Origin: Gemmatimonadota bacterium
GTDB lineage: Bacteria; Latescibacterota; UBA2968; UBA8231
Reading direction: 5' to 3'
DNA: 24,966 nt
NCBI GenBank assembly: GCA_002712305.1
Contig: PATE01000126.1
Span: 1 to 24,966, forward strand
Shown here: positions 8,038 to 16,658 of the stretch, one piece after another
How the letters are laid out: every line of letters begins with the position of its first letter
Numbering within the stretch: the stretch's first letter is position 1
Position numbers and translations under genes: made by a program
The notes under the pieces: model-generated
Databases searched by the model: none
The model's input: the letters and a program-made list of their open reading frames with translations, nothing else
What the model was told of the DNA's origin: nothing

Positions 8038-9225
8038 ATGACAAATGTCGAAGATCTGATTCAGAACCACATGGCGGACCTCATCTGCTTGCGCCACGAA
8101 ATCCATCAGAACCCGGAACTGGGGTATCAGGAGCACGGCACGGCCAAACGCGTCGTGGCAGCTCTCGATGGAATCGAGGGACTCGACATTCGTACGGGCG
8201 TCGCCGAGACGGGCGTGGTGGTGACCCTGGGGGCAGACAGACCGGGCCCCATGGTTGCCCTGCGTGCCGATATGGATGCACTGGCCATCCAAGAAACGTC
8301 CGGTCTGCCGTACGCCTCTGCGACTGACGGCAAGATGCACGCCTGTGGGCACGACGGGCACACGACGTGTCTGGTCGGCGCCGTGCGGGTCCTGTCGGCG
8401 ATCCGGGATGAGTTGGCTGGCCCCGTACGATTCGTGTTCCAGCCGGCTGAAGAGGGTGGTGGAGGTGGGGGTCGCATGTGCGACGAAGGGGTTCTCGACG
8501 GCGTGAAGGCGATCTTTGGTCTCCACGGCTGGCCTTATCTGCCGCAGGGCGAGTTGGGTGTCCGATCGGGCCCCTTTCTGGCCTCCTCCGATCGTTTTCG
8601 GATCGTCGTCGACGGGCAGGGGGCTCATGCCGCGTTCCCACACCAGGGCGTCGATCCAATCCCTATCGCCGCGCAGATCGTGCTCGGGTTGCAGACCATC
8701 GCCTCCCGACAGACGGACCCACTGGATGCAGTTGTGGTCACGGTGGCACAGATCCACGGCGGCACGGCAGACAACATCATCCCCGCTCAGATCGAGTTGC
8801 GCGGAACGCTCCGGTCACTGCAAGCCGGAACACGACGATCCGCGATGGATCAGATTGAGCGGATCGCAACCCAGATCGCCGCTGCTCACCAGGCTCGAGC
8901 CCAGGTCACGATCACCGAAGGAACACCGGTCCTGGCCAATGATCGTATCGCAGCCGGATTCGGGCAGCAGGTTGCGTCCACCGCGTCCTTAACCCCCGTC
9001 GACATCGATCCGGTCATGGGGGGCGAGGACTTTGCTTTCTACGCCGAGCGCATTCCTGCCGCCTTCTTCGCCCTCGGCGTACGACCACCGGACCGTGATT
9101 CGTATCCAGCCCTCCACCAACCCGACTACGATTTTCCCGATGCGGCCATTGCCACCGGTGTTGCACTGCACGTTCAGTTGGCGCGCCGGTTCTGGTCGGA
9201 TGCTGCCGACGAGCTCAACGGGTAA
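8038..9225 (+). CDS. M20D-family amidohydrolase
   Basis: A 395-residue zinc- or manganese-dependent amidohydrolase of the M20 subfamily D (N-acyl-amino-acid, hippurate or IAA-conjugate hydrolases). Metal ligands are visible in order: ADMDAL at 77-82, HACGHDGHT at 101-109 (Cys103, His105), the acid pair in QPAEEGGGG (Glu138-Glu139), GLHGWP with His163, and EDFAFY near the C-terminus with its final histidine partner. The family's lid or dimerisation domain spans about 180-290, containing VDGQGAHAAFPHQGVDP, where the histidine helps bind the acyl-amino acid. The length is standard. The next gene begins two bases after its stop, so the three genes that follow are probably one operon. It cleaves N-acyl amino acids; the precise substrate is not shown. 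Confidence 0.93.
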   Translation: MTNVEDLIQNHMADLICLRHEIHQNPELGYQEHGTAKRVVAALDGIEGLDIRTGVAETGVVVTLGADRPGPMVALRADMDALAIQETSGLPYASATDGKMHACGHDGHTTCLVGAVRVLSAIRDELAGPVRFVFQPAEEGGGGGGRMCDEGVLDGVKAIFGLHGWPYLPQGELGVRSGPFLASSDRFRIVVDGQGAHAAFPHQGVDPIPIAAQIVLGLQTIASRQTDPLDAVVVTVAQIHGGTADNIIPAQIELRGTLRSLQAGTRRSAMDQIERIATQIAAAHQARAQVTITEGTPVLANDRIAAGFGQQVASTASLTPVDIDPVMGGEDFAFYAERIPAAFFALGVRPPDRDSYPALHQPDYDFPDAAIATGVALHVQLARRFWSDAADELNG

Positions 9226-9227
9226 TC

Positions 9228-9827
9228 ATGCAGGCAGCTGTCGACTACTACGGCTACGAACCACTCGTCCAACTGCGGCAACCGCTGGTGGTAACCGGGC
9301 ACCCGGGCAGCGACCTGCGTGAGATTGCCTACGATCTGGCAGCCTTGACGGGACTCACCGTACACGATCTCGATCACCGTATCGCCCACGAGGTGGGCAA
9401 ATCGCCCTGGGCACTGCGTCGTCAGCAGGGCGTTGAGACTTATCTGGAATGCGCCGCATCGCTGGCACCCTCGCTGCTGACGTCGAGACCGGCTGGCATC
9501 GTCGTGGTCGGTATCGGTACCCTCGAAGCACGATCCGAGCTATCCGACCTCGCTTGTGAGTCGTCGACGGTGATCTTCCTTCGAGTGGATTCCTCCACCA
9601 TGTATTGGCGTCTGCGACAGCTGTATGGTCAGGGTCGATTCCGGCATCCCCTGCTTCCCGATGATCTGCGACATCCTGACGACCTGGCCAGTCTGTTGGC
9701 CGATAGCCAAGCGACGATGGCGAGGTCCGATCTTGTCATCGACGTCACACCGGGCCAGGTACATCCTGCCGTTACCGCGTTGCACGACTATGTCGTACAG
9801 CAGAATCTGGAGTTCAGTACGCCATGA
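9228..9827 (+). CDS. Shikimate-kinase-like protein without an intact P-loop
   Basis: A 199-residue protein that follows the layout of shikimate kinase but has lost its active-site residues. PLVVTGHPGSDLREIA (about residues 19-34) sits where the Walker A GxxGxGK(S/T) belongs, with no lysine or Ser/Thr. VHDLDHRIAHEVGKSP matches the D-x-D-x-x-I shikimate-binding strand and helix. The usual G-E-x-x-F-R is GVETYLE, losing the arginine, and the GGG loop is VVVGIGTLE. TVIFLRVDSSTMYWRLR and RHPLLPDD match later positions. I infer a pseudokinase with the NMP-kinase fold rather than a working AroK. The gene is squeezed between the amidohydrolase (2-bp gap) and DUF480 gene (ATGA overlap), so it is expressed with them. 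A different small-molecule kinase family is the alternative. Confidence 0.65.
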   Translation: MQAAVDYYGYEPLVQLRQPLVVTGHPGSDLREIAYDLAALTGLTVHDLDHRIAHEVGKSPWALRRQQGVETYLECAASLAPSLLTSRPAGIVVVGIGTLEARSELSDLACESSTVIFLRVDSSTMYWRLRQLYGQGRFRHPLLPDDLRHPDDLASLLADSQATMARSDLVIDVTPGQVHPAVTALHDYVVQQNLEFSTP

Positions 9828-10579
9828 CCGAATTGCCCACCCGCCCCGACAAATCAGCTGCTGACTCGCCCTCCGACTCTGAGGCCCATCCTCAAGCCAC
9901 CGGTCGGGCCCTGCCGGAACCACAGGTAGATCGCGTCGAAGAACGGGTTCTGGGTTCACTCATCGAAAAGGCGATCACCACCCCCGATTACTATCCGCTG
10001 ACGTTGAATTCGCTCATCGCCGCGTGTCGTCAGAAATCGAATCGAGACCCTGTGGTCGATGTAGACGAACAGACGGTGGCCGCCGCCCTGGAACGATTGC
10101 AGGAACAAGGTCTGACGCGTGTTGTGATCGGTGTCGACCAGCGGGTTCCCAAGTATCGCCAGCTGTTTGCCGAAGTGTATGGGCTCCAACCCGCAGAAAC
10201 GGCCCTGATGTGCGAGCTGATGCTGCGAGGTCCTCAGACCTTCGGCGAACTACGCTCGCGGGCCAGCCGCATGCACCCCTTCGAGGACCTGCAGCAAGTC
10301 GAGGCGGCGATCCAAGACCTATCGCACCGATCGCCGGAGTTGGTCACGCAACTGGAGCGACAGCCTGGTCGCAAGGAGTCACGAGTCGCCCATCGCCTTG
10401 CTGGGGAGCCCGCTTCCCCAACCCCATCGGCGGCAGCCACCAAGAGCGAGCCGGCCGTGGTCGCCGCACGGGCCGAGAGCGAACGGCTGGAGCGATTGGA
10501 AACCCTCGTTGAACAGCAACAATCCCAGATTGAAGATCTTCAGCAGCAACTCGAAGCCTTTCGAAAACAATTCGAGTAA
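9824..10579 (+). CDS. yceH: DUF480 (YceH-like) protein with a coiled-coil tail
   Basis: A 251-residue protein of the YceH/DUF480 family. The two winged-helix repeats are recognisable: VEERVLGSLIEKAITTPDYY near residue 35 with LTLNSLIAACRQKSNRDPV, typical of the family start, and TALMCELMLRGPQTFGELRSR near 127 for the second repeat, then an E-rich segment with RESRVAHRLAG-like residues. Family members are ~215 long; this one has an acidic, proline-rich N-terminal extension (about 30 residues) and a C-terminal tail, LETLVEQQQSQIEDLQQQ and onward, that reads as a coiled coil. The family's function is not established; a DNA-binding or regulatory role is inferred from the fold. The start overlaps the previous stop by four bases. 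Confidence 0.88.
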   Translation: MTELPTRPDKSAADSPSDSEAHPQATGRALPEPQVDRVEERVLGSLIEKAITTPDYYPLTLNSLIAACRQKSNRDPVVDVDEQTVAAALERLQEQGLTRVVIGVDQRVPKYRQLFAEVYGLQPAETALMCELMLRGPQTFGELRSRASRMHPFEDLQQVEAAIQDLSHRSPELVTQLERQPGRKESRVAHRLAGEPASPTPSAAATKSEPAVVAARAESERLERLETLVEQQQSQIEDLQQQLEAFRKQFE

Positions 10580-10611
10580 GCAGCTAGCTGACCAAGACGC
10601 AGGATCTCGCG

Positions 10612-12078
10612 ATGGAGTTCGGTGAGGGAGTGCACAGGTGGTGGTGCCAATACCATCTGCTGGACGAACGGTCGCTGGCTGCCATGCGGATCGGCCTGTC
10701 CTTCGTCCTGTTCTGGGATCTGACCCGGGGCTGGCTGATGACTGGCTGGCCATGCAGGCCTTCGATCGCTGGCCATTGCCCTTGGGACAGGACAATCCGG
10801 CAACAAGTCTGCGGTGTGCATTGGTCCTGCTCGCAGGTGCCACAACGGCGCTGATGATCGGGTGGCGGACGCAGTGGGCGATTTTCATCGTTTGGTTTGG
10901 TGCGTGCGGATATCAGTATGCCTCGCGCTACACCATCGACTACCACGACGCCATCGTTTGCCAATTGCTGCTATGGAGTCCGGCTCTGCCCATCGGTCGA
11001 CGGTGGTCGCTGGATGCACGCGCTGATGGGGTGAGCAACCTGTTGCCCCCATGGTTGACGAATCTGGCGTCGACGGGACTGGTCGCCACCATCACCTGGA
11101 TCTATCTCTCCACGGTGTTGTCGAAGTAGGGGGCTGCATGGTGGTCGCAGGGCCATGCCGTTCGCCTGGCGGTGGCCGGCGGTGATGACATCCGCCGGTC
11201 AATGGTGCCTCCAGCATGTCCTGGACAGCTGGTTCCAACTCATGACGTGGGCGACCCTGACCCTCGAGATCGCGATTCCGCTGCTGATTCTGGGGGCGCG
11301 TCGAGACTGTCGCAATCTCGCGGTCGCGCTGGTGGTCGCCCTTCACTGTGGGATGTGGCTCCTGATGGATCTGGGGGCTTTTCCCCTGGTGATGATCGCC
11401 GCGGCGTCCGTCCTCTACTGGCCAAAGAAAACGACAGCCGATCTTACATCGGCCTTCACCGGGGGTCGATGGCCCGCACGAGCATTGGCGGCCTTGATGG
11501 GTCTGAATGTGCTGCTGGCCGTCGATGATGAGCGACAGAATCGCTGGCCCGTTGAGCCCGATACGGAAGCGGCCCGATGGTTGCGCCGGGGTCACATCTT
11601 TCTGGCTGCTGAACCGGTGTGGGCGATGTATGCGCCTGAGCCTCTGCGATTCACCGGCTGGTGGGTTGCCATCGCGCGGACCCAGCAAGGTGATCTGACC
11701 GATCCCATCATCGGCAAACTACCTACGCTTGCTCCTCCCTGGCCAGCCGATTCCCGCCTTCGCTGGTCCTATCTATGGACTCCACCCACCGACCCCTCAC
11801 CCACAGGCGGGGGCACTCAGTGGGGATATCTGCAATTTCTCCTGCGGCGAGCCGCGTCCGCGACCTCGCCATCTACGATGCAGTGGCTCGGTCTGGTGTA
11901 TGTCTACGAAACGACGGACGGATCAGCGCGGGGTCAGATTTCGCCCTTGCTGGGCGCCGTATGGCCTGAGAATCTGCCCGCATCGACCGTCGCCAACGCC
12001 TTGGAAGCGGAGCGTTTGGGAGATCCGTCCTGGACACCGCGGCGTGTCGACATCGAAGAGCCGGCGTCTGCCTTGTGA
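10612..12078 (+). pseudogene. Broken HTTM-domain (gamma-carboxylase-like) membrane protein gene
   Basis: The HTTM family consists of multi-span membrane proteins related to vitamin-K-dependent gamma-carboxylase. The reading is split over frames. The first piece (from 10612) has LAAMRIGLSFVLFWDLTRGW, the normal first helix, and then degenerates near 10735. The next frame carries DDWLAMQAFDRWPLPLG, several hydrophobic helices and YTIDYHDAIVCQLL, up to a TAG at 11127-11129. After that TAG the same frame still reads GAAWWSQGHAVRLAVAGDD, the family's G-x-x-W-x-x-G-x-A block, so the TAG is a real interruption. A third frame takes over near 11180-11200 (WFQLMTWATLTLEIAIPLL) and runs to 12078 with a soluble C-terminal domain. 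The lesions are one base lost, one nonsense codon and one base gained. Decay is most likely; sequencing error is possible. The intact protein would be about 488 residues. Confidence 0.75.
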
Positions 12079-12119
12079 CTGTGAAGGGAGTTGTTACTTT
12101 ACCCCTCTTGCCCCCATCC

Positions 12120-12124
12120 AGGAG
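12120..12124 (+). promoter_or_regulatory. Ribosome binding site of the dioxygenase gene
   Basis: AGGAG lies seven bases before the ATG at 12132 and fixes that start. Confidence 0.6.
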
Positions 12125-12131
12125 ATCGTAG

Positions 12132-12920
12132 ATGCTGAGCCCAGAGCAGGTCGCGTTCTATCAAGAGCACGGCTTTCTCCACATTCCCGAGGTCTTTAAC
12201 GCAGAGGAAATCGATGCGTTGGACAGAGATCTGGAACAACTGGTGTCGGAATGGGCGATGACGAGTCCAGGATGGAGTGGGCCCTGGCGTCGTGCGTACA
12301 TGGATGAGGCCACAGAGAAGTCATCGAAACTGACGGCGATGCATGACCTGCATCTGTATTCCCGTGCCTGGATGCATGCGGTGACCCATCCATCACTCAC
12401 CAACGCGGTGGCCCAACTCATCGGCCCCAATGTCGAATTGCACCACTCGACGATGCACATCAAGCCGCCTTCCACCGGCCATCCCTTTCCTATGCACCAG
12501 GACCATCCGTTCTACATGCACGATGATGAGGGTTTCATCGATGTGCTGGTCCACCTGGACGACACATCCCATGAGAATGGGGAGATGCGGTTTCTCGCCG
12601 GTTCTCACAAGCAGGGAGCCCTCGTTCATATCACCCAGACCGAAGATGGGCCCTGTACCCCGCACCTGCCGACGGACGAATACAGTCTCGACGATACCGT
12701 CGCCGTGCCGGCCAAGCGGGGCGATGTGGTGTTGTTCTGTATTCACACCATCCACGGTTCGCACATCAACAAGACGGATACAGCACGACGCATGGTCCGC
12801 GTCGGTTACCGCGATCCACACAATACGCAGACCGCCGGCCAGAGTCTGGGGCGTCCGGGTTTGATGGTGCAGGGCTACCGCTCGCGCCTCGATGGACAAG
12901 AGCTACTCAAGAACGTGTAG
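12132..12920 (+). CDS. Phytanoyl-CoA dioxygenase family protein
   Basis: A 262-residue Fe(II)/2-oxoglutarate-dependent dioxygenase of the PhyH family, which hydroxylates diverse small molecules. The iron ligands are H122 and D124 in PMHQDHPFY and a distal histidine in IHTIHGSHINKT (about H208 or H211); R220 in DTARRMVRVGYR is in position to bind 2-oxoglutarate. MLSPEQVAFYQEHGFLHI at the start is the family N-terminus. ENGEMRFLAGSHKQG gives the typical G-x-x-x-x-x-PGSHK core just before. The length is standard. It lies 53 bp past the broken HTTM gene and 72 bp before the aldehyde dehydrogenase gene, and these two probably form an operon. The oxidised substrate is unknown; PhyH enzymes are expanded in marine heterotrophs of the types this window suggests. 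Confidence 0.92.
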   Translation: MLSPEQVAFYQEHGFLHIPEVFNAEEIDALDRDLEQLVSEWAMTSPGWSGPWRRAYMDEATEKSSKLTAMHDLHLYSRAWMHAVTHPSLTNAVAQLIGPNVELHHSTMHIKPPSTGHPFPMHQDHPFYMHDDEGFIDVLVHLDDTSHENGEMRFLAGSHKQGALVHITQTEDGPCTPHLPTDEYSLDDTVAVPAKRGDVVLFCIHTIHGSHINKTDTARRMVRVGYRDPHNTQTAGQSLGRPGLMVQGYRSRLDGQELLKNV

Positions 12921-12992
12921 AAGCCAACTTGATCCCGCGGGCACTGCCGGTGGCGCGCCTCGCGGCGACACACAGCAAGGAGATACAGCGTC

Positions 12993-14576
12993 ATGTCGAA
13001 GGCACAGCCGGTCCTTATCGCCGGTACGTGGCGGGATTCGAAGTCCGTCGGGTCTTTCGAACCAGACAATCCCCGCACTCGCCAGTCCACCGGCGAGACA
13101 TACCCTGTCAGCGGACTCGAGGAGGTGGAAGAAGCCGTCGAGGCGGCAGCCACAGCATCCGAGCAATTGCAGGCGCACTACCCGGAAGGCGTCGCTCGTT
13201 TCCTCGAGGTGTTCGCAGACCGCATCGAAGCGCGTCGTGACGAGATCGTCGAAATGGCAGCCACAGAGACGGGATATCCCACCTCTCCGCGCCTCAATGA
13301 CATCGAACTGCCCCGTACGACAGATCAGATCCGTCAGGCCGCCGCGGCAGCTCGCGATCGTGCGTGGTCCATGGCGACGATCGATTCGGCAAGTGGCGTT
13401 CGTTCCATGTTCGCCGCTTTGGAAGGGGGCGTCGCCGTTTTCGGGCCGAACAATTTCCCCCTCGCTTTCAACAGCATCGCCGGGGGAGACTTCGCTGCCG
13501 CCATCGCCGCCGGTTGCCCGGTGATTGCCAAGGCAAACTCCTCTCATCCGGGCACAACGCGGTTGCTGGCAGAAGAGGCCTTTGCGGCCCTCGCCGATGC
13601 TAGATTGCCACCGGCCACGGTACAACTCATCTACCGTACCGAGCACGATGTCGGCAAACGACTGGTAGGCCATCCACGAATCGGCGCCACCGGCTACACC
13701 GGTTCCCGCCACGCGGGTCTGACGCTGAAGGAAGCCGCCGACCTGGCTGGCAAGCCGATCTATCTCGAACTGAGTTCGGTGAATCCCGTCTACATTCTGC
13801 CCGGTGCTCTGCGCGAACGAAGCGACGCCATTGCTGAAGAGTTTCAGGCCTCCTGCCTGATGGGAACGGGACAGTTCTGCACCAATCCAGGCATCGTCGT
13901 GATGCTGAAGGGGGCCGACACGGATGCCTTCGTCCAGAGTGTCTCAGGGCGTTTCGATGATGCCGTCGTCGGTACATTGCTGGCTGCGGGTGTTGAATCG
14001 GGCATGACAGACAGTGTGGAGACCCTGGCCGGAGCGGGGGCCAAACTGATCACGGGTGGAAAAGCTGAGGCAGGAGAAGGTTTTAGTTACGCCAACACGC
14101 TGCTCACCGTGACGGGCAAGCAGTTTCTGACGAATCCCGAGACGCTGCAGACAGAAGCCTTTGGCAACGAATCTCTCTTCGTCATCGCATCCGATCTGGA
14201 CGAGGCCATCGAGATCGCGAGACACTTTGAAGGAAACCTTACCGGCTGTGTCTATTCCGACACGGAAGGATCAGACGATGAGGCCTACGAGCGTATTGAG
14301 CCATTGCTGCGCCGAAAAGTCGGTCGCTTGCTGAACGACAAGATGCCAACCGGCGTCGCCGTGGTACCGTCCATGAACCACGGGGGCCCCTTTCCCGCCA
14401 CGGGCCATCCTGGTTTTACGGCGGTAGGGATTCCCGCAAGTCTGCTACGGTTTACGATGCTGCAGTCCTTCGACAATGTTCGCCCGCATCGGTTGCCGGC
14501 ACCGCTACAGGACGCGAATCCTCTGAACATTCAGCGGCTCGTCGACGGTACCTGGACAGACGCCGTTGTGGGCTGA
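12993..14576 (+). CDS. Aldehyde dehydrogenase, ketoglutarate-semialdehyde type
   Basis: A 527-residue NAD(P)-dependent aldehyde dehydrogenase. The catalytic cysteine is C296 in GTGQFCTNPG, the general base E259 in IYLELSSVNP, and N153/N154 in FGPNNFPLAFN and K180 in PVIAKANSS sit at cofactor-binding positions. The SSVNP after the glutamate and the longer C-terminus are seen in alpha-ketoglutaric-semialdehyde dehydrogenases, which oxidise the last intermediate of galactarate, glucarate, arabinose or hydroxyproline breakdown. The exact substrate is inferred. AAGGAG lies 10 bases before the ATG. The strong terminator just after it ends the transcript shared with the upstream dioxygenase. A general NADP-linked aldehyde dehydrogenase of the same branch is the alternative. 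Confidence 0.9.
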   Translation: MSKAQPVLIAGTWRDSKSVGSFEPDNPRTRQSTGETYPVSGLEEVEEAVEAAATASEQLQAHYPEGVARFLEVFADRIEARRDEIVEMAATETGYPTSPRLNDIELPRTTDQIRQAAAAARDRAWSMATIDSASGVRSMFAALEGGVAVFGPNNFPLAFNSIAGGDFAAAIAAGCPVIAKANSSHPGTTRLLAEEAFAALADARLPPATVQLIYRTEHDVGKRLVGHPRIGATGYTGSRHAGLTLKEAADLAGKPIYLELSSVNPVYILPGALRERSDAIAEEFQASCLMGTGQFCTNPGIVVMLKGADTDAFVQSVSGRFDDAVVGTLLAAGVESGMTDSVETLAGAGAKLITGGKAEAGEGFSYANTLLTVTGKQFLTNPETLQTEAFGNESLFVIASDLDEAIEIARHFEGNLTGCVYSDTEGSDDEAYERIEPLLRRKVGRLLNDKMPTGVAVVPSMNHGGPFPATGHPGFTAVGIPASLLRFTMLQSFDNVRPHRLPAPLQDANPLNIQRLVDGTWTDAVVG

Positions 14577-14601
14577 GTCCACCCCCACAACGACTTACCA
14601 A

Positions 14602-14639
14602 AAAAACCCCCGACACCAGAGCTGGTGTCGGGGTTTTTC
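14602..14639. terminator. Strong bidirectional Rho-independent terminator
   Basis: A GC-rich stem CCCCGACACC / GGTGTCGGGG (14608-14617 and 14624-14633) with a small AGAGCT core is flanked by six A's on one side and five T's on the other. It therefore works on both strands and separates the convergent aldehyde dehydrogenase and response regulator genes. Confidence 0.9.
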
Positions 14640-14684
14640 TTTGGAGGTTTGCTGGAGTCCGTTCGACGCTCAGGTCGGGCGATC

Positions 14685-15437
14685 TTAGTTTTCGGCGCGA
14701 ATCCTAAGTCGATAGATCTTAGGAGACACACCTTCGCGCTTGCTGAAGACGCGGCTGAAATGCTGCACCGTCTGAAAGCCGGCTCGAACGGCGATCTCTG
14801 ATACATCCAGTTCGGTGTTTTCCAGCAGTCGCTTGGCCAGATCGAGACGACAGGCATGCAGGAATTGGCGGAAAGACAGGCCTGTCTGCTCCTGAACACA
14901 TGCGGACACGCGTTCGAGACTCACACCCAGACGATTGGCGACGTCTTTGCGAGATCCAATCTCGGTGGCATTCGTCTGAATGAACGCGACGATGGGATCC
15001 TCGGACACGGCCTTCTGCTGTCGGGCCAGGATATCCTGTAGCATGGCCTGCAGATCATCGGGACGAAAGGGCTTCTCGACAATGTCTCTCGCTCCGACCT
15101 TCATGGCCTTGACGGCGGTCGGTACATTGCCATACCCGGTGATCATGACAACGTCAGCTCGACATCCTTGCGCCTTGAGTCTGCGCAGGCATTCGATACC
15201 GTCCATCCCTGGCATCTTCAGGTCGAGAAGTACGACGCGATAGCTGTTCTGCGATGCGAGGGACAATGCTTCCTCGGCGAGGCCCGCCGTGTGGACCTCA
15301 TGCCCATATGCCTGCAAGACACGAGAGCAGAACTCACGCAGCGAATCATCGTCGTCTACGACGAGAATCGGGCCGTCGTCGAGGGAGTCGCTGGTTATGG
15401 CAGTTGAGTGGTCGCTGGTCTGTGTCATCGTGGGCAT
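14685..15437 (-). CDS. Response regulator: receiver domain plus AraC-type HTH
   Basis: A 250-residue transcription regulator. The N-terminal receiver domain has the acidic pocket (DDDD, residues 28-31), the phosphoacceptor D72 in LLDLKMPGMDG, T100 in MITGYG and K122 in VEKPF. From about residue 139 the C-terminal half carries two helix-turn-helix units of the AraC/XylS type: VANRLGVSLERVSACVQEQ then LDVSEIAVRAGFQTVQHFSR with FSKREGVSPKIYR, the family signature. No histidine kinase gene lies within the window, so this is an orphan regulator here. The start at 15437 is preferred over the longer frame at 15515 because the extra 26 residues look unlike a receiver N-terminus, and GAGG lies 11 bases upstream; an ATG at 15428 is also possible. 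It is divergent from the glycosyltransferase gene and may control it. Confidence 0.9.
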   Translation of the reverse strand: MPTMTQTSDHSTAITSDSLDDGPILVVDDDDSLREFCSRVLQAYGHEVHTAGLAEEALSLASQNSYRVVLLDLKMPGMDGIECLRRLKAQGCRADVVMITGYGNVPTAVKAMKVGARDIVEKPFRPDDLQAMLQDILARQQKAVSEDPIVAFIQTNATEIGSRKDVANRLGVSLERVSACVQEQTGLSFRQFLHACRLDLAKRLLENTELDVSEIAVRAGFQTVQHFSRVFSKREGVSPKIYRLRIRAEN

Positions 15438-15602
15438 TTTTCTTGAGGCCTCGTGCTTCACGAAACGTGTCTCGTGAGGCAGCGTCAACAAGCAAACTTC
15501 AAGCTGGCTTGTCATCGGTCACCGCGGTGGATCATCTCTGACAATAGCCAGTCTATATCGATCACGGTGTGTCACCGGTTACATCGTGCAAGCCAACAAT
15601 GA

Positions 15603-16658
15603 GTGGAGGGAGATGACGGATTGAGTGACGGGTTCGAATACAGCGCGCGAGAGGCAAGACGAGTCACCCGCAAGGAAACGGGGATCGTCATTCCTGTCTA
15701 TCTGCCGGCCGGCAATGAGCATGAACTCCAACTCGAGCTCTTGCTCGACAACGTCGAGTCCTGCCTCGGCGTCGTCGAGGACCCGAGCCAGGTCTGCCTG
15801 ACTGCAGATGGGCCTGACTGTGGTGGGCCCGAGGTTGAAGATTTGTCACGACGATTTGGCGTTACGGCGACCGTCGGTGACTGCAATCGTGGAAAGCTCA
15901 GCGCCTTGCGGTGCGGTGTGGAGCGGATGACAGAATCTCCCTTGTCATGGCTGGCCGTCATCGACGCCGACGGAGATCACTTCGCCAACGAACTGATCAA
16001 TCTCACGCGGGCAGCGCTGGCCGCACACGCTCGATTTGCCGCCGACCAGGTTCTCGTCATCGGACGTCGTGCCAGCCGACATCGTCCCATGGGTATGCTC
16101 CGCGGCGAGTTGGAGGAACTGGCGGATCGCATTCTGCTTGATGCCCTCAACTATGCCGCAGCCGTCTCGGGTAAGCCCCTGCCACTGCAAGGGACGACAA
16201 GTTTGGAAGAGTTTCCCGACTTCCACTCTGGCTTCAAACTCTTCAGTCGTTCGGCGGCGGAAGCCGTCTTTCTGAGGGAGCCAGATTTGTGCGATGTCTC
16301 CGAAGACGCCTATTTCCGCCATGGATGTGAGGCTGTGATGACGGTGGAAGCGGTCCTGGCCGGTGCTCAGTTGGTATCGGTTCAGCGGTCGACATTCAAC
16401 GAGCAGCCCGTGTCCACGTTTGGGCAGCTGCAGCGAGAACGACTCGTGGCGGACAAGATGATCTGGCCCTGCCGTCGATTGGGTGTTCCGCCCTGCTTCG
16501 TCGAACAGTGGTTGCGTAACCACGTCCCTCGGTTGCTGCTGACCACCCTCGCTCCGCAAGGAAAACAGGAACTGCTGACGATCTGCAATCTCATGGCTGA
16601 AGCGTACCAGCTCCCACCCTTCACGCAAGACCTGATGGACGGGCCCCTGTTCGTGTGA
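15603..16658 (+). CDS. GT-A-fold glycosyltransferase-like protein
   Basis: A 351-residue family-2-like glycosyltransferase. GIVIPVYLPAG at residues 27-37 is the first nucleotide-binding strand, NRGKLSALRCGV at 95-106 is the G-K-x-x-A segment, and DADGD at 121-125 is a good D-x-D metal and nucleotide-sugar site in LAVIDADGDHF. PDFHSGFKLFSR and EDAYFRHGCEAV match the acceptor and ED catalytic regions of the family. There is no membrane span. The start is either GTG at 15603 or TTG at 15621; GGAGGG is positioned 10 bases before the TTG and so favours 15621. It overlaps the broken sigma-54 activator gene by one base and faces the REC-AraC regulator across 165 bp. The acceptor is unknown. Confidence 0.78.
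   Translation: MEGDDGLSDGFEYSAREARRVTRKETGIVIPVYLPAGNEHELQLELLLDNVESCLGVVEDPSQVCLTADGPDCGGPEVEDLSRRFGVTATVGDCNRGKLSALRCGVERMTESPLSWLAVIDADGDHFANELINLTRAALAAHARFAADQVLVIGRRASRHRPMGMLRGELEELADRILLDALNYAAAVSGKPLPLQGTTSLEEFPDFHSGFKLFSRSAAEAVFLREPDLCDVSEDAYFRHGCEAVMTVEAVLAGAQLVSVQRSTFNEQPVSTFGQLQRERLVADKMIWPCRRLGVPPCFVEQWLRNHVPRLLLTTLAPQGKQELLTICNLMAEAYQLPPFTQDLMDGPLFV

Noticed and set aside
10730-11200. Programmed frameshifting in the HTTM gene
   Set aside because: There are shifts in both directions and a stop codon between them, without a clear slippery site plus pseudoknot, so damage or sequencing error fits better.
12903-13712. A 269-codon open frame on the minus strand
   Set aside because: It is antisense to the aldehyde dehydrogenase gene and has no recognisable features.
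15625-15645. A GGTTCGAAT-like word that resembles a tRNA T-arm
   Set aside because: It lies within the glycosyltransferase reading frame and no acceptor stem or anticodon arm could be paired around it.
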